Origin: Cyclobacteriaceae bacterium
GTDB lineage: Bacteria; Bacteroidota; Bacteroidia; Cytophagales; Cyclobacteriaceae
Reading direction: 5' to 3'
Length of the DNA: 64,000 nucleotides
Assembly: GCA_028284125.1 (NCBI GenBank)
Contig: JANQSI010000013.1
Location: forward strand, 248,001 to 312,000
The notes beneath the pieces are model-generated. The model had not been told where the DNA came from. It saw only the letters and a program-made list of their open reading frames with translations, and did not search any database. This document shows positions 24,542 through 33,342 of this stretch, piece by piece. Within the stretch, counting starts at the first letter, position 1. Every line of letters begins with the position of its first letter. A program made the translations under genes and the position numbers.

Positions 24542-26905
24542 ATGCAAACCAGCTATATCTATATTACCCGGAAGATTTTTTCAGCTTTACTGGTACTTTT
24601 TTGTGTCTCAACTCAGGCCCAATCCATAGAAAATGGACAGGTTGATCTATCAAATTATGACTTCAATAGCTCTTCAACGTTTTCTTTGAATGGAGACTGG
24701 AAGTTTTATTCTTCAAAATTTATCTCTCCAGACCTTTCAGAAATACCACAAGAATTCAAACTGATTGATGTTCCAAATCGCTGGGATCAATCGGGATTAC
24801 CAGCTTTTGGTTATGGATCGTATCAACTCACAATAATCCAGAATTCCAATGTCCCACTTGCGCTACGAATTCCGGATCAATTCAGTGCTTACAACTTATT
24901 TGTGAATGGTCAATTGCTAGCCAACATGGGAGAACCAGGAACTGAAGCTGAGTCAGAAGAACCAGGTCGTCTATTCAAAATGGTCTCATTGGCTCATATC
25001 GATTCTGACACACTCAATGTTGTAATACACGTATCAAATTTTGTACACAGCAAAGGCGGCATTGGTGCTCCAATTCAGATCGGATCTCTAGATCACTTGA
25101 TGCACATCAAATTCATCAATGACGTTTATGATGTATTCATGGCTGGATGCTTGATAATGGGGGCGTTCATTTTCCTCGGCATGTACTTCTATGGAAGGCA
25201 AAAAAGGATGGCATTTTATTTTGCCCTCTTTTGCTTGGTTTATGCCTATCGAATCATAGGTTGGGGAAATTATATCCTTCATGACCTTATTGATATGCCT
25301 TATTACTTAGGTATGGTCATTGAATATTCTACTCTCTATTTAACCGTTTTCTTTTTCGCAGCTTATTTAAAAAATCTATTTCCAGAGGATACGCCAAAGC
25401 TGCTAGCCAAAATATTCATGTACTTGTCGCTCCTTTGGGCAGCTCTCACACTCTTACCTGTTCGAATATTCACAGCAATCAATGATCCATTCCTGATCAT
25501 TCTGCTATTTGGAATGTTCTTCATCAGTTTTGTTTATGTAAAAGCACTTGTTAGAGGTCGAGGAGGAGCCAGATTTTCTATTTACAGTACTATCGGCATC
25601 ATTGTGGTTTTTGTTATGAAAACCACGGCATATCTCAATATCACAGAGGAAATTTTATGGATTTCGATGGTCGGTCAGCTCATTTTTTTCCTATTCCAAT
25701 CACTCATTTTATCAAAGCATTTCACTTCATCATGGCGCCAAGCGAAGGAAGAAGCCGAAAGTGCAATGAAGGTTCGATCAGATTTCTTGTCGGTTATGAG
25801 TCATGAAATACGCACGCCATTGAATACCGTTATTGGTACCGCTTATCATCTGTTGGATGAGAATCCCAGAAAAGAACAGGTTCAGGAATTGAAAAATCTC
25901 AAGAATGCATCCGAGAACCTCCTCTCTTTGATCAATAATGTACTTGATTATAGTAAAATTGATGCTGGAAAACTGGAATTTGATGAATCGAATACTCAAC
26001 TAAAACGCTACTGTGAGGATGTCGTTAATGTTTTCAAGCCAGTTGCTAATCAAAAAGAAATTGACTTGGAACTTGTTTATGATGAGTCACTTCCTGAAGT
26101 AGTTAAATTGGATAAGGCCAGAGTTAATCAGATTTTGACAAATCTGATTGGCAATGCGATAAAATTCACAGAAAAAGGACAAGTAACCGTTTCCGTTTCA
26201 CTGACTGAACGAATAGAAAAAACAGTCAAAGTTTTGTTTGAAGTTAAAGACACAGGAATAGGTGTGAGCAGTGACCTCAAGGATCGAATATTTAAATCTT
26301 TCCAACAAGCAAACACCTCCATTACTAGAAAATATGGAGGAACGGGATTAGGTCTATCAATTACCAAGCAATTAGTTGAAATGATGGGTTCCGAGATTCA
26401 CCTCAATAGTGAAAAGGGTCAGGGCTCCATTTTCTACTTCACATTATCTCTAAAAATTGGCAATAAGGTTCTCGAAAAACTCCAAGAAACAGAGGCGTTT
26501 GACCTATCCGGATATCGAGTTCTGTTAGTAGAGGATAATCAAATGAACGTGCTGATTGCCAAGCGACTTTTAGAAAAATGGAACATGGTCGTGGATCTTG
26601 CCGAAAATGGATTGATCGCTATAGAAAAAGTTGAAAACAACCAATACGATATTGTATTGATGGACCTGCAGATGCCTGAAATGGATGGTTATGAAGCTAC
26701 AAGAATACTGCGCAAAAAAGGATTCGAATTACCGATCCTTGCACTAACTGCCTCAGCGATGTATGACAAATCTTCCAAACTTGGATCCACTGGATTGGAT
26801 GGACTGGTCACTAAACCTTTTAACCCTAAAGACCTGTACAAGGCAATTTCTGATAGACTGGAGAAGAAACCCTTCCTTCCGGATATAGAAAACGAGCCAG
26901 AATAA
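24542..26905 (+). CDS. Hybrid sensor histidine kinase with 7TMR-DISM-like sensor
   Basis: 787 residues. After a signal peptide comes a beta-sandwich extracellular domain (about 27-195, including LNGDWKFYSS and LRIPDQFSAYNLFVNGQLL) of the 7TMR-DISM extracellular type. About seven membrane helices follow (195-395). Then come HisKA with His421 in VMSHEIRTPLN, a HATPase (TNLIGNAIKFTEKG, DTGIGV, GTGLGLSI) and a C-terminal receiver with phospho-acceptor Asp708 in VLMDLQMPEMDG. No output domain is present, so the phosphate probably passes to a separate partner. No response regulator is adjacent. Confidence 0.92.
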   Translation: MQTSYIYITRKIFSALLVLFCVSTQAQSIENGQVDLSNYDFNSSSTFSLNGDWKFYSSKFISPDLSEIPQEFKLIDVPNRWDQSGLPAFGYGSYQLTIIQNSNVPLALRIPDQFSAYNLFVNGQLLANMGEPGTEAESEEPGRLFKMVSLAHIDSDTLNVVIHVSNFVHSKGGIGAPIQIGSLDHLMHIKFINDVYDVFMAGCLIMGAFIFLGMYFYGRQKRMAFYFALFCLVYAYRIIGWGNYILHDLIDMPYYLGMVIEYSTLYLTVFFFAAYLKNLFPEDTPKLLAKIFMYLSLLWAALTLLPVRIFTAINDPFLIILLFGMFFISFVYVKALVRGRGGARFSIYSTIGIIVVFVMKTTAYLNITEEILWISMVGQLIFFLFQSLILSKHFTSSWRQAKEEAESAMKVRSDFLSVMSHEIRTPLNTVIGTAYHLLDENPRKEQVQELKNLKNASENLLSLINNVLDYSKIDAGKLEFDESNTQLKRYCEDVVNVFKPVANQKEIDLELVYDESLPEVVKLDKARVNQILTNLIGNAIKFTEKGQVTVSVSLTERIEKTVKVLFEVKDTGIGVSSDLKDRIFKSFQQANTSITRKYGGTGLGLSITKQLVEMMGSEIHLNSEKGQGSIFYFTLSLKIGNKVLEKLQETEAFDLSGYRVLLVEDNQMNVLIAKRLLEKWNMVVDLAENGLIAIEKVENNQYDIVLMDLQMPEMDGYEATRILRKKGFELPILALTASAMYDKSSKLGSTGLDGLVTKPFNPKDLYKAISDRLEKKPFLPDIENEPE

Positions 26906-26976
26906 AAAACCCTCCGATGTAAATCAGAGGGTTTATAGCTAGCCCTTAATAAGTCGGTTTTCCCTTTTAAACCAAG
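26904..26976 (-). ncRNA. Candidate small RNA 1 (minus strand)
   Basis: On the minus strand, TACTTTTG (26989-26982) fits a -7 box. About 45 nt later a hairpin (stem 26907-26914 with 26927-26934) ends in a T-run, giving a predicted RNA of about 70 nt with no reading frame. The element AGGTTAACAG lies 41 bp upstream of the -7 box, exactly as in the second unit at 27151-27361. The hairpin may also terminate the kinase transcript. Transcription is inferred. Confidence 0.35.
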
Positions 26977-27067
26977 TACTTCAAAAGTAGAATTGAAGAA
27001 ATACTTAGAAACTATTTATGCATATACATAAGGTTAACAGTGATTTCATTTTTAGCTTAAAGCACAG

Positions 27068-27109
27068 ATTCAGAATTGAAATGTCATTCTGAGCACAGCG
27101 AAGAATCTA
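27068..27109. repeat. Interspersed palindromic repeat
   Basis: TGTCATTCTGAGCACAGCGA then AGAATCT (27083-27109) belongs to the same family as the repeats at 16419 and 46966. It is preceded head-to-head by AGATTCAGAAT (27068-27077 region), so TCAGAAT and ATTCTGA can pair. It lies between the two small-RNA-like units. Confidence 0.65.
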
Positions 27110-27150
27110 AAATTTATGTTTGTTGATATTGGTCCTCCAAAAGAAAGAAA

Positions 27151-27297
27151 TAAAAAACCCTCCGAACGAGATTAAGGAGGGTCATCTACATCAAAGGAAG
27201 TCGAAGGTAGTATGAGTCACCAGCTAATAAACCAATCTGAATTCCTTGTCTGTAATCTAAGAGTATAACTCACACGAAGTATTACTAACCGTGCTTA
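27151..27297 (-). ncRNA. Candidate small RNA 2 (minus strand)
   Basis: TACTTTTG on the minus strand (27310-27303) is followed by about 115 nt without a reading frame and then a strong terminator: ACCCTCC (27157-27163) with GGAGGGT (27176-27182). Its T-run exists only on the minus strand (A-run 27152-27157), so a minus-strand transcript must end here. The dnaK transcript has its own terminator further upstream (27401-27422), so a separate RNA is the simpler reading. AGGTTAACAG is 41 bp upstream of the -7 box, as in unit 1. Confidence 0.4.
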
Positions 27298-27390
27298 TGA
27301 TTCAAAAGTAGGAAGAGATGTTAAGGTGTGAATGAAACTGATATATACAAAAGGTTAACAGCGGATGATGAGTATGAGAATCTGATCATT

Positions 27391-27422
27391 ACAAAACAAA
27401 AAACCCCTCGCATGAGGGGTTT
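27391..27422 (-). terminator. dnaK terminator
   Basis: AAACCCCTC (27401-27409) and GAGGGGTTT (27414-27422) form a perfect 9-bp stem with a GCAT loop. The A-rich 27391-27403 gives a long T-rich tail on the minus strand. It lies about 50 bp after the dnaK stop. A second small hairpin, CCCGA/TCGGG, lies near 27444-27460. Confidence 0.85.
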
Positions 27423-27470
27423 CATTATATATTTCAGAGAAATCCCGAATGCCATCGGGACAGAAAAGAA

Positions 27471-29393
27471 TTACTTCTTATCTTCTTCTACTTCTTCAAA
27501 TTCAACATCGGAAACATCGTCTCCTCCAGCTGAAGCATCCTCACTAGCTCCAGCGTCAGCTCCTGGCGCTCCACCTTGTGCTTCTTGCTGTGCAGCATAG
27601 ATTTCCTGAGAAGCTGCTTGCCAAGCATTGTTCAAAGCTTCCATTGCCGTATCAATTTCAGCTAAATCTTGCTTGCCATGTGCTTCTTTCAGCTTGGTTA
27701 ATGCACCTTCAATCGCAGACTTGTTTCCATCGGAAAGCTTGTCACCAAACTCGCTCATTTGCTTCTCTGTTTGGAAAATCAATGAATCTGCTTGGTTGAT
27801 TTTTTCAACCTTATCCTTCGCTTCTTTGTCCGCTTCTGCATTAGCTTCTGCTTCCTGCTTCATCTTTTCGATTTCCTCATCAGTTAAACCTGAAGAAGCC
27901 TCGATTCGAATTTTCTGCTCTTTACCAGTTCCCTTGTCTTTTGCTGAAACATTCAAAATACCATTGGCGTCAATGTCGAATGTTACTTCTACCTGAGGTA
28001 CTCCTCTTGGTGCTGGCGGAATTCCATCTAAGTGGAACTTACCAATTGACTTATTGTCTTTCGCCATTGGTCGCTCACCTTGAAGCACATGAATTTCTAC
28101 GGATGGCTGATTATCTGCTGCAGTTGAGAATGTCTCTGATTTCTTAGTCGGAATTGTTGTATTAGATTCAATCAACTTCGTGAATACTCCTCCCAATGTC
28201 TCAATTCCCAATGAAAGCGGAGTAACATCAAGAAGCAATACATCTTTTACTTCTCCTGTCAACACACCACCTTGGATTGAAGCTCCGATCGCAACAACTT
28301 CATCCGGGTTTACACCTTTCGAAGGTTTTTTCCCGAAGAATTTCTCTACTTCTTCCTGAATTTTAGGGATTCGTGTAGATCCTCCAACAAGAATCACTTC
28401 GTCGATATCACTTGTAGAAAGTCCTGCATCTTTCAATGCTACTTCAACTGGCTTCATTGAACGCTTCACCAATGAATCTGCTAGTTGTTCGAACTTAGCT
28501 CTGCTCAATGATCTTACTAGGTGCTTCGGCACACCATCCACTGGCATGATGTACGGAAGATTTATCTCAGCGTTTGACGAACTTGACAATTCGATCTTCG
28601 CTTTTTCAGCCGCTTCTTTCAATCGCTGAAGTGCCATTGGATCTTTTCTCAAATCGATTCCTTCATCAGACTTGAACTCTTCTGCCAACCAATCGATGAT
28701 CACTCCGTCAAAATCATCTCCACCTAGGTGAACATCACCGTTAGTAGATTTTACTTCGAATACGCCATCTCCTAATTCAAGAATGGAAATATCGAATGTA
28801 CCACCACCAAGGTCGTACACCGCGATTTTCATGTCTTGATTTTTCTTATCTAAGCCATAAGCCAATGCTGCTGCAGTAGGTTCATTGATGATTCGTTTAA
28901 CATCCAATCCTGCAATTTGCCCAGCTTCTTTAGTTGCTTGTCTTTCAGCGTCGTTGAAATATGCTGGTACAGTGACCACCGCTTCTTTCACCTCCTGACC
29001 AAGAAAATCTTCAGCCGTAGACTTCATTTTCTGAAGAATCATTGCCGACAATTCCTGAGGCGTGTACGTTCTGTCACCAATTTTTACCCGAACTGTGTCA
29101 TTGCTCCCCGATTCCACTTCGTAAGAAATGTTCTTCATCTCTGCCTTCACTTCCGAGAACTTCTTACCCATAAATCTCTTCACTGAGCTGATCGTGTTTT
29201 GCGGGTTGGTTATGGCCTGACGCTTGGCAGGATCACCCACTTTTCGTTCGCCCTTTCCACCATCGAGAAAAGCCACAATCGAAGGAGTTGTTCTCCTTCC
29301 TTCACTATTCTGGATTACTACCGGCTCATTTCCTTCCATCACAGCCACGCATGAGTTTGTAGTTCCTAAATCGATACCTATGATTTTACCCAT
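27471..29393 (-). CDS. dnaK: Molecular chaperone DnaK (Hsp70)
   Basis: 640 residues. The ATPase domain starts [21 protein letters not shown] and shows [17 protein letters not shown] and [16 protein letters not shown]. The linker [19 protein letters not shown] leads to the substrate-binding domain and helical lid. The tail is Gly/Ala-rich and acidic, ending [13 protein letters not shown], typical of bacterial DnaK. It stands alone; grpE and dnaJ are not in the window. Heat-shock control is plausible, and a small palindrome lies about 80 bp upstream. Confidence 0.97.
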   Translation of the reverse strand: MGKIIGIDLGTTNSCVAVMEGNEPVVIQNSEGRRTTPSIVAFLDGGKGERKVGDPAKRQAITNPQNTISSVKRFMGKKFSEVKAEMKNISYEVESGSNDTVRVKIGDRTYTPQELSAMILQKMKSTAEDFLGQEVKEAVVTVPAYFNDAERQATKEAGQIAGLDVKRIINEPTAAALAYGLDKKNQDMKIAVYDLGGGTFDISILELGDGVFEVKSTNGDVHLGGDDFDGVIIDWLAEEFKSDEGIDLRKDPMALQRLKEAAEKAKIELSSSSNAEINLPYIMPVDGVPKHLVRSLSRAKFEQLADSLVKRSMKPVEVALKDAGLSTSDIDEVILVGGSTRIPKIQEEVEKFFGKKPSKGVNPDEVVAIGASIQGGVLTGEVKDVLLLDVTPLSLGIETLGGVFTKLIESNTTIPTKKSETFSTAADNQPSVEIHVLQGERPMAKDNKSIGKFHLDGIPPAPRGVPQVEVTFDIDANGILNVSAKDKGTGKEQKIRIEASSGLTDEEIEKMKQEAEANAEADKEAKDKVEKINQADSLIFQTEKQMSEFGDKLSDGNKSAIEGALTKLKEAHGKQDLAEIDTAMEALNNAWQAASQEIYAAQQEAQGGAPGADAGASEDASAGGDDVSDVEFEEVEEDKK

Positions 29394-29469
29394 TTCTTTG
29401 ATCTATTTATTCTGATTTTAATTCTTTGTTTCTTTCCATTTATCAATGGATGTGCCAAACGGTAAAATG

Positions 29470-29482
29470 TGACAGATTGTCA
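29470..29482. promoter_or_regulatory. Palindrome in the dnaK upstream region
   Basis: TGACA-gat-TGTCA is a perfect 5+5-bp inverted repeat 77 bp before the dnaK start. Downstream on the minus strand, TACCGTTTG (29464-29456) resembles a -7 box with one extra base. The palindrome would lie just upstream of it, suitable for a regulator. It is not the CIRCE element. Confidence 0.35.
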
Positions 29483-29559
29483 GATCAGGCTTTGATATAT
29501 GATAGAACTAGAAACAAATGACATTTTTTAATGCCAAAAAAACACCTCTTGAAAAGATC

Positions 29560-29742
29560 TTACTTATCGTAGCGTTGCTTGATCAGTCGAACAATAACCA
29601 ACAAAACGAATACGACAATGATTGCTCCAAGTAGCCAGTTTCTCGCATCTTGATGGGTAAAACTTGTTTCACCTGAATCAATAATCTGATAGATCAAAAA
29701 GCCGATTATAAAATACAATGCATATCTGACTGATCTTTTCAT
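29560..29742 (-). CDS. Small two-helix membrane protein
   Basis: 60 residues: a basic start (MKRSVRYA), a hydrophobic helix (LYFIIGFLIYQII), a polar loop (DSGETSFTHQDARNW), a second helix (LLGAIIVVFVLLVIV) and a basic tail (RLIKQRYDK). The positive ends imply that both termini are cytoplasmic. It is divergent from prfC and separate from dnaK. No named family recognised; the clean topology supports a real gene. Confidence 0.6.
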   Translation of the reverse strand: MKRSVRYALYFIIGFLIYQIIDSGETSFTHQDARNWLLGAIIVVFVLLVIVRLIKQRYDK

Positions 29743-29785
29743 ATCACCAATGTGTGGTAAGGATTGTCATGGTCCAAAGTTATTC

Positions 29786-29793
29786 TAATTTTG
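29786..29793 (+). promoter_or_regulatory. -7 box of prfC
   Basis: TAATTTTG fits TAnnTTTG and lies 18 bp before the prfC ATG. ATTG at 29763-29766, 19 bp upstream, could be a weak -33 element. Confidence 0.5.
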
Positions 29794-29811
29794 CACATCA
29801 AATTTTAAGAC

Positions 29812-31389
29812 ATGACCCTGGAGCAGGAAATAGAACGACGGAGAACTTTTGGAATCATAGCTCACCCGGATGCTGGTAAAACGACTTTGACAGAGAAACT
29901 ACTTCTTTTTGGTGGAGCTATTCAGACCGCCGGAGCAGTGAAGTCCAATAAAATTGATATGGGGACTCGCTCTGACTGGATGGAAATCGAAAAGCAACGT
30001 GGTATTTCGGTTGCAACCTCGGTCATGGGTTTTGAATACAAGGATCTCAAAATCAACATCCTGGACACGCCTGGTCACGAAGATTTTGCTGAAGATACTT
30101 ATAGAACATTGACTGCTGTGGATAGTGTGATCATGGTCATCGACTGTGTAAAGGGCGTTGAGAAGCAGACGGAGAAACTCATGGAGGTTTGCCGAATGCG
30201 AAATACTCCCGTTATCTGCTTTATCAACAAACTGGATCGTGAAGGACGAGATGCATTTGAATTGCTGGATGAAATTGAGGATAAGCTAGCCATCAAAGTT
30301 CGCCCAATGAGTTGGCCAATCGGTATGGGGAAAACATTACGTGGGGTTTTCAATATTTATGAAAATAACCTAAATCTCTACGAGCCTAACAAGCAAAAAA
30401 AGGTCGATGAGGTGGTTAAAATTGATGGGGTTGATGATCCTAATTTATCCAACTACTTACCTGACTCTGCCATCAATGAATTACAGGAGGAGATTGAATT
30501 AGTGAGCGGTGTTTATGATGAGTTTGATTCTTCAGCTTATCTCAATGGAGAAATGGCACCTGTGTTTTTTGGAAGTGCAGTCAACAACTTCGGCATCCGA
30601 GAGCTTTTGGATTGTTTTACTGATATCGCTCCACAACCGCACTCTAGAGAAACAGAAGAACGTGAAATCCTTCCTACTGAGAGTAAATTTTCCGGTTTCA
30701 TTTTCAAGATTCACGCAAACATGGATCCGAAACACAGAAATAGAATAGCCTTTGTACGCGTCTGCTCTGGAATGTTTAAAAGAGGAAGCAACTACTTCAA
30801 CGTCAGGCAAAACAAGAATTTCCGTTTTTCCAACGCTACAGCTTTTATGGCTCAGCAAAAAGAAACAGTAGAAGAAGCTTTCCCAGGTGATATCGTTGGG
30901 CTTTATGATACCGGAAATCTAAAAATCGGCGATACACTCAGCGAAGGAGAAAAAGGAATTTACAAAGGGATTCCATCATTCTCACCAGAGCTTTTTAGAG
31001 AAGTCATCAATATGGATGCAATGAAATCCAAACAGCTAGAAAAGGGTTTGATTCAGTTGATGGATGAGGGAGTAGCTCAGCTTTTCACGTTCGAGATGGG
31101 AGCCAGAAAAGTCGTTGGAACGGTAGGTGCACTTCAATTTGAGGTACTGCAATACCGTCTGCTGAATGAATATAGTGCCAATGCCAAATTTGAACCAGTC
31201 AATATCTATAAGGCTTGTTGGATCAGTGGTGATGATGATAAGTTAGAAGCTTTTGTAAAAGACAAGTACCGTCACATTGCCAAAGACAAAGAAGGAAAAT
31301 TAGTCTTTATGGCTGAGACCAAGGCCTGGCTACAAATGGTTCAGGATAATTTTCCCGATGTTCAGTTTCACTTTATTAGTGAATTCTAG
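29812..31389 (+). CDS. prfC: Peptide chain release factor 3
   Basis: Translational GTPase that recycles RF1/RF2 after peptide release. 525 residues, full length. G motifs are [35 protein letters not shown] and [10 protein letters not shown]. The RF3-specific effector region [16 protein letters not shown] separates it from EF-G. A pseudouridine synthase gene starts 1 bp after its stop, so they are probably cotranscribed. Confidence 0.96.
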   Translation: MTLEQEIERRRTFGIIAHPDAGKTTLTEKLLLFGGAIQTAGAVKSNKIDMGTRSDWMEIEKQRGISVATSVMGFEYKDLKINILDTPGHEDFAEDTYRTLTAVDSVIMVIDCVKGVEKQTEKLMEVCRMRNTPVICFINKLDREGRDAFELLDEIEDKLAIKVRPMSWPIGMGKTLRGVFNIYENNLNLYEPNKQKKVDEVVKIDGVDDPNLSNYLPDSAINELQEEIELVSGVYDEFDSSAYLNGEMAPVFFGSAVNNFGIRELLDCFTDIAPQPHSRETEEREILPTESKFSGFIFKIHANMDPKHRNRIAFVRVCSGMFKRGSNYFNVRQNKNFRFSNATAFMAQQKETVEEAFPGDIVGLYDTGNLKIGDTLSEGEKGIYKGIPSFSPELFREVINMDAMKSKQLEKGLIQLMDEGVAQLFTFEMGARKVVGTVGALQFEVLQYRLLNEYSANAKFEPVNIYKACWISGDDDKLEAFVKDKYRHIAKDKEGKLVFMAETKAWLQMVQDNFPDVQFHFISEF

Positions 31390-31390
31390 A

Positions 31391-32089
31391 ATGAATAGTG
31401 TTTCTCATAAAAAGCCGCAAGTAGCTTACGAAGACAATCACCTCTTAATTGTCGAAAAGCCAACTGGATGGCTTATTCAAGGAGATGAAACAGGCGATCC
31501 TACACTTACGGATTGGGCCACCGAATACATTCGAAAAAAGTACAATAAGCCTGGAAATGTTTTCTGCCAACCTTGCCATCGACTGGACCGACCTGTGGGT
31601 GGTTTGATTACGTTCGCACGAACATCAAAGGGTCTTGAACGCATGAATCGACTTTTCAGAGAGAACGAAATCACTAAAACGTATTTGGCAATCGTCGATG
31701 GAACTCCTAGAAAAGATGAAGATACACTTGTGCATTGGCTGGAAAAAGATGAGAAACGAAACTTGGCAAAAGCTTATGTCAAGCAAAAAGGAAAATCAAA
31801 GCGTGCTGAGCTTTCCTACCAATTAATTGCTTCGCATGGAAAAACATCTCTATTAAAAATTAATCCTAAAACTGGGCGTCCACATCAGATTAGGGTGCAA
31901 ATGAAAATGTTGGATTGCCCAATAAAAGGTGACTTAAAGTACGGATATAGTAAACCTAATCAGGACAAAAGCATAGATTTGCATGCCTTTAAGTTGGATT
32001 TCATACATCCAGTAAAAAAGGAACCGATTTCAGTTATTTCAAAACCTAAATGGCCGGATTTTGAGGCTTTTATAGATGAGTTGGATTAA
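31391..32089 (+). CDS. RluA-family RNA pseudouridine synthase
   Basis: 232 residues from the ATG one base after the prfC stop; a longer frame inside prfC is unlikely. The catalytic motif is CHRLDRPVGGLITFAR, with Asp in HRLDR as nucleophile, and NPKTGRPHQIRVQM is the second family motif. There is no N-terminal S4 domain, so it is the short type. The target RNA cannot be told from sequence. It overlaps the following small membrane protein gene. Confidence 0.9.
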   Translation: MNSVSHKKPQVAYEDNHLLIVEKPTGWLIQGDETGDPTLTDWATEYIRKKYNKPGNVFCQPCHRLDRPVGGLITFARTSKGLERMNRLFRENEITKTYLAIVDGTPRKDEDTLVHWLEKDEKRNLAKAYVKQKGKSKRAELSYQLIASHGKTSLLKINPKTGRPHQIRVQMKMLDCPIKGDLKYGYSKPNQDKSIDLHAFKLDFIHPVKKEPISVISKPKWPDFEAFIDELD

Positions 32090-32093
32090 GAAA

Positions 32094-32387
32094 ATGCAAG
32101 ACAAATGGGAATTGAAAAGCCTGTGGCAAGTGATCATTGTCATGGTCGTTTTTGCATTGACAGGATTCACTGTCCTATTTATCAAAGAACCAATTCTGTG
32201 GCTAATTACGGGTGGTGGCGAAAAAGAATGGTGGATGACGGTGATCTACTTTTTGCTAATTCTTCCGATTTACAATGTCATTTTGCTTTGTTACGGATTC
32301 ATCTTCGGACAATTCAATTTCTTTTGGAAATATGAGCAAAAAATGCTGAAGCGCTTCAGATTCAAGAAAAATGATCACTCAGCGTGA
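32094..32387 (+). CDS. DUF6787-like small membrane protein
   Basis: About 97 residues from MQDKWELKSLWQ; an earlier ATG at 32076 adds six residues and overlaps the previous gene by 14 bp. Two membrane helices (VIIVMVVFALTGFTVLFIK and MTVIYFLLILPIYNVILLCYGFIFG) are followed by a basic Phe/Lys-rich tail. The start K.ELKSLWQ and GFTVLFIKEPI resemble the Bacteroidota family DUF6787. Function is unknown. Its end overlaps the pabB start by 17 bp, implying coupling. Confidence 0.6.
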   Translation: MQDKWELKSLWQVIIVMVVFALTGFTVLFIKEPILWLITGGGEKEWWMTVIYFLLILPIYNVILLCYGFIFGQFNFFWKYEQKMLKRFRFKKNDHSA

Positions 32388-33339
32388 TGCCATTTCTCTT
32401 CTGAACGAATTTGGAAAAAACGGCACCCCGTTCTCGTTTTATTGCGATTTTTTAGGCGAAAATTGGGAAATAGCTGCACTTGAAAAAGGAAATACAAGTG
32501 ATTTCAAATTAAGTATTTCGAGTACAAATGGTGAACAGTCGACAGTTGATAGTCGACAGTTGACTGTCGGGAAAAATCCGGTTTCATTTCCTGATTTCAA
32601 GAAAGCATTTGACCAAGTTGTTCATGAGATTAATATCGGCAATTCTTTTCTCACCAATTTGACGTTCCAAACGCCAATTGATATCGATTCAAGTCTTGAA
32701 GAAATAATCGAGCTTTCAAGTGCCAGGTACAAACTATATGTGCCGGATCAATTCGTGGTATTTTCTCCAGAGACCTTCATAAAGACTCGAAATGATTGGA
32801 TCTACTCATATCCGATGAAAGGCACGATTGATGCAACGCTCAAAAACGCTGAAGAGATAATCCTTAATGATCCAAAGGAAACAGCTGAGCATATTACCAT
32901 CGTCGATTTGATCCGAAATGATTTGAGTCAAGTGGCATCTGAGGTTTCAGTATCAAAATTTAGATACGTGGAGGAGATACGAACGAGGGAGAAAAACTTA
33001 TTGCAAGTCAGTTCTGAGGTGAAAGGAAAACTTCCCGATCAATGGCAAGAAAAACTAGGAGAGATATTGACTAAGCTTATCCCAGCTGGATCGATTTCAG
33101 GAGCACCTAAACCAGAAACCTTGAGTATCATTCAACGAGTAGAAAACTACAACAGAGGTTTCTATACTGGAATTTGTGGTGTTTTTGATGGAGAAAACCT
33201 GGATACGGGTGTAATGATTCGATTCATCAAGAAAGAAAACGACCAATTATTCTATTGCAGCGGTGGTGGTATCACTTCTTTTAGTGATCCCGAAAAAGAA
33301 TACCAGGAGATGATTGATAAGGTTTATTTGCCAGTTTGA
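32371..33339 (+). CDS. pabB: Aminodeoxychorismate synthase component I-like
   Basis: Chorismate-binding enzyme that with a glutaminase makes 4-amino-4-deoxychorismate for folate. 322 residues, a short form. The C-terminal catalytic part has SYPMKGTIDA, HITIVDLIRNDLSQVA, LIPAGSISGAPKPETLSIIQ, GFYTGICGVFDG and IRFIKKEN. The PIAGT-like segment read here as SYPMKGTIDA carries the Lys typical of PabB rather than TrpE. Residues about 54-65 (QSTVDSRQLTVG) come from an in-frame DNA repeat. The pabC-like gene is 3.2 kb away, beyond a CHAT gene. Confidence 0.85.
   Translation: MITQRDAISLLNEFGKNGTPFSFYCDFLGENWEIAALEKGNTSDFKLSISSTNGEQSTVDSRQLTVGKNPVSFPDFKKAFDQVVHEINIGNSFLTNLTFQTPIDIDSSLEEIIELSSARYKLYVPDQFVVFSPETFIKTRNDWIYSYPMKGTIDATLKNAEEIILNDPKETAEHITIVDLIRNDLSQVASEVSVSKFRYVEEIRTREKNLLQVSSEVKGKLPDQWQEKLGEILTKLIPAGSISGAPKPETLSIIQRVENYNRGFYTGICGVFDGENLDTGVMIRFIKKENDQLFYCSGGGITSFSDPEKEYQEMIDKVYLPV
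32537..32570 (+). repeat. Tandem/palindromic repeat inside pabB
   Basis: AGTCGACAGTTGAT (32537-32550) is followed directly by AGTCGACAGTTGAC (32551-32564) and then TGTCGG. CGACAGT and ACTGTCG at the end can form a 7-bp hairpin. The 14-bp unit is not a multiple of three, so the two copies are read in different frames (STVDS, then RQLTV). Confidence 0.8.
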
Positions 33340-33342
33340 GTC

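Noticed and set aside
27328-27600. 90-aa plus-strand frame with a Ser-rich end
   Set aside because: It runs across the dnaK terminator and antisense to the DnaK C-terminus; the Ser/Ala richness mirrors the Gly/Ala/Glu-rich dnaK codons.
27628-27996. 122-aa frame antisense to dnaK
   Set aside because: Shadow frame with composition dictated by dnaK codons; no start context or family.
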